Below, piece by piece: positions 6,908-11,692 of a stretch of 11,692 bases of DNA. The notes under the pieces are model-generated. The model was not told the DNA's origin, searched no databases, and saw nothing but the letters and a program-made list of their open reading frames with translations. Both the position numbers and the translations under genes were made by a program. How positions within the stretch are numbered: the first letter of the stretch is position 1; every line of letters begins with the position of its first letter. The stretch covers positions 1 through 11,692 of the forward strand of contig JBDKGV010000105.1 of assembly GCA_039798005.1 (NCBI GenBank), read 5' to 3'. The DNA comes from JBDKGV01 sp039798005. Its GTDB lineage: Bacteria; Fibrobacterota; Fibrobacteria; UBA5070.

Positions 6908-7951
6908 ATGCCAGCCACTGCCAAGATCGTCCTCGTCCTGATGGGTGGATACTCCACCGAACACGATGTCTCCCTTCGCTCCGGCACCGGCGTCGTGCGC
7001 CAGCTCGACCCGGAGCTCTATCGTCCGTGGCCCGTGGTCTTGACCACCGACCGCCGCTGGCGTTTCTCCAACGGACCGCTCTCGCGCGCCGAGCAGATGT
7101 CGTTCAATGCCGCCAATCACGACCTGGAAGCCGGGGACGTCTCGGACGGCTGGGAGTGGACCGACTACCCGGCGGTGGAGCGCCTGCGCACGGCGCACGG
7201 CGCGTTCCTCGCATTGCACGGCGAGTTCGGCGAAGATGGCCGCATGCAATCCTTGCTTGAGTTCTACGGCATCCCCTACACCGGCTCAGGTGTGCTGGGT
7301 TCGGCCTCGGGCATGGACAAGGCCCGCACCAAGGAGATCCTGTCGACCCGCGAACTGCCCTTGGCACCGTCGGTCGAGTTCCCCACCACCATGGGTGCAC
7401 ACGCCTTGGCGGAAGCCGCTTACGAATGGGGTGGCCTGCCGCTGGTGCTCAAGATCCCCACCGGAGGTTCGTCCTTGGGCATGGGCATCGCAAAGTCCCG
7501 CGAGGACTTGAACCGCCTGTGCGTGGAGCTGTGCGAGCAGGGTCGCCGCATCCTGGTGGAAAAATTCATCTCCGGCCGCGAACTGACCTGCGGCGTGCTG
7601 GAAGGCGCACCGGCCCTGCCTCCCACCGAGATCCGCCCCAAGAGCGGCGAGTTCTTCGACTTCACCTCCAAGTACCTGCCCGGCGGATCGGAGGAGATCA
7701 CTCCTGCCGACCTATCGCCCGAGACCACCAAGCTCATCCAGGAACTGGCCCGCAAGGTCCACGAGACCATGCGTCTGCGCGCCTACTCGCGCACCGACTT
7801 CATCCTGACCAAGGAAGGTCCGATCATCCTGGAAGTCAACACCCTTCCCGGCCTGACCGAGACCAGCCTGATCCCCCAGCAATGCGCCGCCGTGGGCATC
7901 TCGTACCGCGACATGCTCACCCAGATCCTCAAGTCGAGCTGGGATTCGTGA
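6908..7951 (+). CDS. ddl: D-alanine--D-alanine ligase
   Basis: Cytoplasmic ATP-grasp enzyme joining two D-alanines for the peptidoglycan stem peptide. It is 347 residues, in the larger Ddl range. N-terminal lobe: GGYSTEHDVSLRSG (13-26) with catalytic E18; LHGEFGEDG (103-111); IPYTGSGVLGSASGMDK (122-138). ATP-grasp: K182 in VLKIPTGGSSLG, EKFISGRE (218-225), R296 and D298 in SRTDF, E309 and N311 in EVNTLPGLTE. The omega-loop reads DFTSKY (251-256); its K255-Y256 matches the Lys-Tyr of Ala-Ala ligases rather than the VanA-type His, so D-Ala-D-Ala and not D-lactate is expected. ATG 6908 keeps a full first strand (KIVLVLMGG) but has no Shine-Dalgarno. Its TGA overlaps the tsaB GTG by 4 nt, indicating coupling. 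It sits 88 nt after murJ, in keeping with a wall-precursor cluster. Confidence 0.95.
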   Translation: MPATAKIVLVLMGGYSTEHDVSLRSGTGVVRQLDPELYRPWPVVLTTDRRWRFSNGPLSRAEQMSFNAANHDLEAGDVSDGWEWTDYPAVERLRTAHGAFLALHGEFGEDGRMQSLLEFYGIPYTGSGVLGSASGMDKARTKEILSTRELPLAPSVEFPTTMGAHALAEAAYEWGGLPLVLKIPTGGSSLGMGIAKSREDLNRLCVELCEQGRRILVEKFISGRELTCGVLEGAPALPPTEIRPKSGEFFDFTSKYLPGGSEEITPADLSPETTKLIQELARKVHETMRLRAYSRTDFILTKEGPIILEVNTLPGLTETSLIPQQCAAVGISYRDMLTQILKSSWDS

Positions 7952-8622
7952 GCCTTCTGCTTTGCCTGGACGCATCGACCCCGGCCATCGGGGTCGGGCT
8001 CTACGGCCAGGACGGACGGGAATTGTCAAGCATCGTCGAGCGCGGGGCGCGGGGCGATTGCCTCCCCGAAGCCATTCGACAGATCCTGTCCAATGCGGGC
8101 GCCAATCCGCAGGACATCGGAAAGGTCGCCTGCGGAGTCGGGCCCGGCTCCTTCACCGGGATTCGTGCCGCCCTCGCGGCAGCGACTGGCATGGCCTTCC
8201 GACGCGATCTGGAACTTGTGGGCGTGAGCTCGCTCCTTGCGGCCCTTGCCCACCCCGACCTGCGCGATCGCACTGGCGTGCGCCTTGCGCTCCTGGACGC
8301 CTACCGCGAAGAGGCGTTCCTGCGTCGCGTGCCCGCTGGCGTGCCGCTTTCCCAAGATCGCGGCACCGACATCCGCGTGCTGCGCTGCGAACTTGCCGAA
8401 CATCTGGAAGGCGTCGATACCCTGCTCTGGCACGGGCGCGATGCCCAAGGCATCCCCGACACCGCCCTGGACTTGGCGGACTTCCTGCACCCCGCCGGAG
8501 TGGCTCACTTGGCGCTTGCCGGCAATGTGGTGCCAGCCATTCCCAACTACCTGCGCGAAGCGGCCCCGGTCGAGGCCCTCCTGGAAAAACAAGCCAAGGA
8601 ATCCCAACAGGCCTTGGCCTAG
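7948..8622 (+). CDS. tsaB: tRNA threonylcarbamoyladenosine biosynthesis protein TsaB
   Basis: Partner of TsaD and TsaE in making t6A37 on ANN-decoding tRNAs; TsaB is a catalytically inactive ASKHA-fold scaffold that activates TsaD. The product is 224 residues, typical of TsaB. The N-terminus LLLCLDASTPAIGVGLY is the first ASKHA strand-turn, and GVGPGSFTGIRAALAAATGMA is the family signature. A DAYREEAF segment matches the usual DARRGEVY-like stretch, and PNYLREA near the C-terminus matches the conserved P-x-YLR end. GTG 7948 is chosen because the protein starts exactly at the first strand and GTGA overlaps the ddl stop; the frame stays open upstream inside ddl only as a shadow. GGGA five nt upstream is a weak ribosome site. 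Its TAG stop shares a CTAG palindrome with a convergent small gene. No terminator fits between them. Confidence 0.93.
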   Translation: MSLLLCLDASTPAIGVGLYGQDGRELSSIVERGARGDCLPEAIRQILSNAGANPQDIGKVACGVGPGSFTGIRAALAAATGMAFRRDLELVGVSSLLAALAHPDLRDRTGVRLALLDAYREEAFLRRVPAGVPLSQDRGTDIRVLRCELAEHLEGVDTLLWHGRDAQGIPDTALDLADFLHPAGVAHLALAGNVVPAIPNYLREAAPVEALLEKQAKESQQALA

Positions 8623-8795
8623 CGATCTGCCTTGCGCTTACGGGGTGTGCGTGGCTTGGGCTCAGGCGGGTCGTCGGTGGCAAAGACCACCTTGCCGAAG
8701 AGCACGCAACCCGGTTTTCCCGGCACGCACTTGGTCTCACCGGTGCGGGTGCAAATCTCCTGCGTGCCGTCCTGCCATGGGCAAAAGAAGCTCAT
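8619..8795 (-). CDS. Small Cys-containing protein of unknown function, 58 residues
   Basis: ORF of 58 codons plus TAG, starting at ATG 8795. It begins MSFFCPWQDG and has four cysteines at 5, 15, 23 and 30 (C-x9-C-x7-C-x6-C), a CVPGKPGC turn, a LFGKVVFATDD strand, and a proline/arginine/lysine-rich tail (PEPKPRTPRKRKADR). The four cysteines could bind a metal; the basic tail could contact nucleic acid or the ribosome. Neither is proven. It lies 27 nt downstream of, and in the same direction as, the conserved unknown gene, so the two are probably co-transcribed. No Shine-Dalgarno is seen; TAGAAT ends 6 nt before the ATG. Its stop shares CTAG with the tsaB stop. It would be missed by ORF callers with a 60-residue cutoff. 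Codon positions look gene-like (GC-rich third positions), but I recognise no family. Confidence 0.55.
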   Translation of the reverse strand: MSFFCPWQDGTQEICTRTGETKCVPGKPGCVLFGKVVFATDDPPEPKPRTPRKRKADR

Positions 8796-8822
8796 GACGG
8801 AATTCTAACAATTCGCCGTTTG

Positions 8823-10223
8823 CTAAACTGACTTCCGGCAGTTGAAGAGCCCACAGGTGCGGATGACCTTGGCCACCTCCGGCGGCACATCGGCCTCCCA
8901 TGAATCATCGCCGGTGCGAATGCGGACCAAGACGTCTTGAGCACGGATCGCAAGGCACGAGGCGTCCTTGGCTTCCACCGAGACGATCAAGCCCCTGTCC
9001 AGGAGATACCCGTAGAGCTTGGCCAGATCATCGGGGATGGGCAGATTGCCCACCGAACGCGTGGTCTCGCCGTCCTGCCACGGATAGGCGTACAGGTGCA
9101 GGTCGTTCTTGTAGAGGCGCCCAAAGGCCTCCAGGATGCCGCCCGGGAGCTCCGCGTAGTACTTCTCGTCAAAGAGCTCCAGCAGACTGTGGCTCCCCAG
9201 CACCACCCCGAGCTTCTTCTTGGTGTAGCGCGCAAGATAGGCCGCCAACCGGAAATACTGGGCGAAGTTCGAGACCAGCACGGTCTTGCCGCAGGCCCCG
9301 AGCATGTCGGCACGGGCCAGAAAATCCCGGCCATCGATCGTCCCGGCTTCCAGCAGGTTCTTCATGGTCATCTCGACGATCTCAAGGGTCTCGTCCCCCT
9401 GCACGCCGGGCATCTTGAAGAACTCCTCGCGCGCCGATTCCAGCATGTCCAGATGCACCCGGCACACGGGCCGGAAGCTGCCGCGTTCCACCAGGACGTT
9501 CTTCTTGTAGAAGACCTCGGAGGGCTGCATCACCTCGCCGCCGGGCCCGAACATGGCGGCATCTGTGAGCCCCAAGGAAACGAGCTTCAGGCTCATGAGG
9601 CGGTTGTCCACGGCGCGGAACTCGATGCCGTTGAACTCGATCATGTCCACTTCGATGCGCTGGATGGACAGGCCATCCAAGAGCGATTCGATCAGGACTT
9701 CCGGCTCGTGGTGATGGAAGAACGCGCCATAGAGGAGGTTCACGCCCACGATGCCCAAGGCCTCGGACTGGGCAGCGGCATCCTTGTCCCACATGCGCAC
9801 ATGAATCACGATTTGCGACACTTCGTCGCGAGGGTGCGCCTGGAAGCGCACGCCCATCCAGCCGTGGCATTCGTTGTTGCCGCGGAAGCTCTGGGTCGCC
9901 ACGGTGTCGGCGAAGGCGAAGAAGGCGGTGTTGTCCCCGCGCTTCTCTTTCAGGCGTTCGATGTTGAGGTCATACTCGTGATTGAGCATCTGCGCCAAGC
10001 GCTGGCGGGTCACGTAGCGGTCGGCCTTGCCGTAGATGGCATCGGAGACCGTCATGTCGTAGGCCGAGATGCTCTTGGCGATCGTCCCCGCCGCCGCACC
10101 GGCGCGGAAGAACCACCGCACGACCTCCTGCCCCGCCCCGATCTCCGCGAACGTCCCGTAGCGACGGGTATCGAGATTGACTTTCAGGGCCTTGCGCTGC
10201 GGATCGAGTATTTCACGGCTCAT
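8823..10223 (-). CDS. Conserved protein of unknown function (large soluble family)
   Basis: 466-residue protein without signal peptide or membrane segments. From memory it belongs to a widespread, highly conserved family of about 480 residues in Bacteroidota, Acidobacteriota and Planctomycetota that databases label inconsistently (TonB-dependent receptor, or nicotinamide-nucleotide adenylyltransferase); no beta-barrel or HxGH nucleotidyltransferase motif is visible, so I do not adopt either. Conserved-looking blocks: YGTFAEIGAGQEV (22-34), ISAYDMTVSDAIYG (52-65), ECHGWMGVRFQ (118-128), VNLLYGAFFHH (161-171), VDNRLMSLKLV (205-215), MFGPGGEVMQPSEV (224-237), RGSFRPV (247-253) and FDEKYYAELPGGILEAFGRL (351-370). 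It ends RTCGLFNCRKSV, with two cysteines. ATG 10223 is preferred to an upstream TTG at 10232; neither has a Shine-Dalgarno. It follows the epimerase by 52 nt and precedes a 58-residue ORF by 27 nt. Confidence 0.8.
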   Translation of the reverse strand: MSREILDPQRKALKVNLDTRRYGTFAEIGAGQEVVRWFFRAGAAAGTIAKSISAYDMTVSDAIYGKADRYVTRQRLAQMLNHEYDLNIERLKEKRGDNTAFFAFADTVATQSFRGNNECHGWMGVRFQAHPRDEVSQIVIHVRMWDKDAAAQSEALGIVGVNLLYGAFFHHHEPEVLIESLLDGLSIQRIEVDMIEFNGIEFRAVDNRLMSLKLVSLGLTDAAMFGPGGEVMQPSEVFYKKNVLVERGSFRPVCRVHLDMLESAREEFFKMPGVQGDETLEIVEMTMKNLLEAGTIDGRDFLARADMLGACGKTVLVSNFAQYFRLAAYLARYTKKKLGVVLGSHSLLELFDEKYYAELPGGILEAFGRLYKNDLHLYAYPWQDGETTRSVGNLPIPDDLAKLYGYLLDRGLIVSVEAKDASCLAIRAQDVLVRIRTGDDSWEADVPPEVAKVIRTCGLFNCRKSV

Positions 10224-10228
10224 GCGAA

Positions 10229-10236
10229 ACAATCTA
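10229..10236 (-). promoter_or_regulatory. TAnnTT-type element before the conserved unknown gene
   Basis: Minus-strand TAGATTGT ends 5 nt before ATG 10223 and matches TAnnTT. No -33 TTG is present at the expected distance, so it may be chance if this gene is read through from the epimerase. Confidence 0.2.
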
Positions 10237-10253
10237 GACGTTCACCCCGCCAC

Positions 10254-10269
10254 TGGACACGCTTGTCCA
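10254..10269. terminator. Short hairpin after the epimerase gene
   Basis: TGGACA (10254-10259) pairs with TGTCCA (10264-10269) around a 4-nt loop, 6 nt beyond the epimerase stop. A T-run is lacking. It could be a weak terminator or a processing stem between two genes of one transcript. Confidence 0.3.
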
Positions 10270-10275
10270 TGAGGT

Positions 10276-11181
10276 TCAGGCATTCTCCAGGGTACCCATC
10301 TGCCAAGCGACATGGCGCATCAAGGTCTCTTGGTTGCCGAAGGAGAGCCCGAAGTCCCTCTCCAACGCGCTGACATCGAACCGGTGAGGAACTTCGCCCC
10401 AACCCAAGTCCTGCGCATCAATGGGAACCTCCCGCCCCACGACGCTCATGGCCATCCTTGCCACTTCCTCCCAAGAGCGCCATTCCCGGGACAGGGCGTA
10501 GTGAACCGAGAAATCCGCATCGTACCCAAGTGCCTTCTCGTAAACCCGTGCGATGTCCTGGGCCGCCAGGAATTGAGTCCCGTCATGGCGAATCAAGGGC
10601 ACCGCAGCACCGTCCATGACCGCCCGGCAAATCACGGCAAAGCGCCGATCCGGCTGGCTTCGCCCGCCTTCCAAGGCCGGTTCCCCGAAGATGTAGCCGG
10701 GCCGGATCACTTGAATCTTCATCCCGGACGTCATCGCCATGGCCCGGGCAAACACTTCGCTTGCCGCCTTGGTGGCCCCGTAGAGGTCGTTGGGGGCAAG
10801 CACGCGCGATTCATCCGTGCTGGGGTCCATCGGCCCGCAGGCGGCCGTGGAACTGGTGTAGACAAAGCGCTTCACCCCGCTCGTATGCGCGGCATCGAGC
10901 AACGCCACCGTCGCGGCGGTGTCGGCGGCAAGCATGTCAGGTCCGGTGTCCCCCCACCCCAAGGCCACATGCACCACCGCATCGATTCCTGCAAGCGCGT
11001 TGCCCCAATCGCCGCGCTGCGACAACTCGAACGGAACGGCAACCGCGCCGGGCAATTTGAACAAGGCCGGCAATTTCTCCGGGTCGCGGGAAGCCGCCAC
11101 CACCTCGTGCCCGCAGCGTGAAAGATGGACACAGACATGGCTTCCAATGAAGCCGGTGGCGCCGGTAAGAAAGATCTTCAT
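10276..11181 (-). CDS. NAD(P)-dependent epimerase/dehydratase (extended SDR)
   Basis: Soluble Rossmann-fold oxidoreductase or epimerase of 301 residues. MKIFLTGATGFIGSHV carries the GxxGxxG nucleotide loop (7-13). The active site has the Ser/Thr cluster YTSSTAA (108-114) and the YGATK pair, with Y134 and K138 as YxxxK. RPGYIFGE (160-167) is the usual post-catalytic strand of extended SDRs. The substrate cannot be told: the C-terminal half lacks the signatures of GalE, RmlD or GMD, and it may act on a sugar nucleotide, dihydroflavonol-like or other carbonyl compound. ATG 11181 begins exactly at the first strand. The best -35/-10 candidate of the window lies just upstream, giving a leader of at most a few bases. 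The gene may head a minus-strand transcript with the conserved unknown gene and the 58-residue ORF. Confidence 0.87.
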   Translation of the reverse strand: MKIFLTGATGFIGSHVCVHLSRCGHEVVAASRDPEKLPALFKLPGAVAVPFELSQRGDWGNALAGIDAVVHVALGWGDTGPDMLAADTAATVALLDAAHTSGVKRFVYTSSTAACGPMDPSTDESRVLAPNDLYGATKAASEVFARAMAMTSGMKIQVIRPGYIFGEPALEGGRSQPDRRFAVICRAVMDGAAVPLIRHDGTQFLAAQDIARVYEKALGYDADFSVHYALSREWRSWEEVARMAMSVVGREVPIDAQDLGWGEVPHRFDVSALERDFGLSFGNQETLMRHVAWQMGTLENA

Positions 11182-11188
11182 GATCCGG

Positions 11189-11219
11189 CAAATCCTACGA
11201 ACATTCCAAGGCCTTCAAA
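11189..11219 (-). promoter_or_regulatory. Candidate promoter of the epimerase gene
   Basis: Minus strand: TTTG (11219-11216), 18 nt, then TAGGATTTG (11197-11189), then 7 nt to ATG 11181. It resembles the Bacteroidota TTTG/TAnnTTTG pair with one extra base in the second box, or a sigma-70 TTTGAA-16-TAGGAT. It lies between the 21-bp repeat array and the gene. Confidence 0.4.
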
Positions 11220-11223
11220 GGAG

Positions 11224-11371
11224 GAAACACCCAATCCCCTCAAAAGAAACGGGTCCAGCAAAGCAGGAAAGGGTAAAACCCAATCATGCGAGGGGGCAAA
11301 CAAAGCTTGAAAGGGCTGAACCCAATCATGGGGAGGGGCAAACAAAGCTTGGGAAGGGCAAAACAAAGCTT
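11224..11371. repeat. Degenerate tandem array of about seven 21-bp monomers (two alternating types)
   Basis: Two adjacent 42-bp units, 11267-11308 and 11309-11350, share most positions. Each splits into two 21-bp halves: type A ending in CCCAATCAT (11267-11287, 11309-11329) and type B ending in CAAAGCTT (11288-11308, 11330-11350). A third type B copy is 11351-11371, and decayed A and B copies precede at 11224-11245 and 11246-11266. All contain a purine-rich G-run followed by A-rich sequence. The array fills most of the gap between the right-edge gene and the epimerase. All frames stay open through it only because 21 is divisible by three. The remaining 11372-11400 shows nothing recognisable. 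Confidence 0.8.
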
Positions 11372-11400
11372 GGAACGCGCGGTACAGACCCAGAGAGTGC

Positions 11401-11692
11401 TTAGCTCGGCTCCAGATCCTGAGGCATCACTCCGGTGGCCGAAGTGATGATCTCCCAAGAAACTCCGTGCTCCAAGAGTTTGCGAGCGTCCTCCAGTGCC
11501 TTCGCCCGAATGCCCTCGGCAATGCCTTCAGCTTTGCCCTCAGCTTTGCCCAGAGCGACACCCTCAGCTATGCCCAGAGCAACGCCTTCAGCTTTGCCCA
11601 AGGCAATTCCCTCAGCTTTGCCCAGAGCAACGCCTTCTGCCTTGCCCAACTCAATTCCCTCTTGGCGGAACCACTCCATGATTTCTGGCATA
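11401..11692 (-). CDS. C-terminal part of a probable Rpn/PD-(D/E)XK family transposase-like protein (partial)
   Basis: Ninety-six codons to TAA at 11401-11403, running off the window edge; the Met at 11691 is probably internal. After MEWFRQEGIELGKAEG come octapeptide repeats of the type (V/I)ALGKAEG, then KAEGIAEGIRAKALEDARKL and a final helix pair ending TGVMPQDLEPS. This layout (Gly-Lys-Ala-Glu-Gly repeats followed by a short helical, helix-turn-helix-like end) is typical of the C-termini of Rpn/YhgA-like recombination-promoting nuclease and PD-(D/E)XK transposase-family proteins. The nuclease domain would lie outside the window, so activity cannot be judged. Function of the repeats in the family is unknown. 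Confidence 0.65.
   Translation of the reverse strand, partial: MPEIMEWFRQEGIELGKAEGVALGKAEGIALGKAEGVALGIAEGVALGKAEGKAEGIAEGIRAKALEDARKLLEHGVSWEIITSATGVMPQDLEPS
11522..11661 (-). repeat. 24-bp coding minisatellite within the Rpn-like gene
   Basis: Successive 24-bp units at 11555-11578, 11579-11602, 11603-11626, 11627-11650 and a partial one after 11651, each close to GC-AA-CCC-TCAGCTTTGCCCA on the plus strand, plus a shorter degenerate start at 11522-11554. They encode the 8-residue repeats. Unit gain or loss would keep the frame, so copy number may vary between strains. Confidence 0.8.

Noticed and set aside
8937..10373. 478-codon open frame on the plus strand opposite the conserved unknown gene
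   Set aside because: Its His/Val/Leu-rich sequence lacks any family pattern, while the opposite strand is a clearly conserved protein; long antisense frames are expected in GC-rich DNA.
11178..11366. 62-codon minus-strand ORF with 14-residue repeats across the 21-bp array
   Set aside because: All frames are open through the array because its period is a multiple of three; composition is not protein-like and no start signal is seen.
11224..11371. CRISPR array
   Set aside because: Monomers are contiguous with no unique spacers of constant length, and no cas gene is present.

Overview
The window is GC-rich bacterial DNA with densely packed genes on both strands. A bacterial expansin and a secreted serine protease carry similar C-terminal modules that resemble type IX secretion (T9SS) sorting domains. 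Shine-Dalgarno sequences are scarce, and several starts are preceded by TAnnTTTG-like elements. Together these suggest a Gram-negative, plant-polymer-using member of the FCB group (Fibrobacterota/Bacteroidota side). This placement is an inference; no rRNA or other decisive marker is present.

Layout. Positions 6-3278 (+) hold two exported proteins: an expansin-like protein (DPBB plus CBM63-like domains) and an S8 subtilisin-type peptidase whose start codon lies in an 11-bp inverted repeat. Positions 3279-3391 are a convergent gap with two hairpins. A MJ1255/VC2487-type glycosyltransferase (3392-4480, -) is divergent from dedA (4634-5275, +). dedA overlaps murJ by 4 nt, and murJ is broken by an in-frame TGA at 6433-6435 although its reading frame continues to 6819. 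After an 88-nt gap come ddl (6908-7951) and tsaB (7948-8622), again with a 4-nt overlap. On the minus strand follow, in transcription order, an NAD-dependent epimerase (11181-10276), a conserved protein of unknown function (10223-8823) and a 58-residue Cys-containing ORF (8795-8619) that shares a CTAG stop palindrome with tsaB. Positions 11224-11371 hold a degenerate array of about seven 21-bp monomers. The right edge holds the repeat-rich C-terminus of a probable Rpn/PD-(D/E)XK family transposase-like protein.

How the genes fit together. The central block is envelope biogenesis: DedA (a family with undecaprenyl-phosphate recycling members), MurJ (lipid II flippase), Ddl (D-Ala-D-Ala supply) and a possible envelope glycosyltransferase. 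TsaB serves tRNA t6A synthesis. The left block is extracellular polymer and protein processing. The most notable anomaly is the nonsense codon in murJ, normally an essential gene: either a base error, a real lesion or a recoding/readthrough event.
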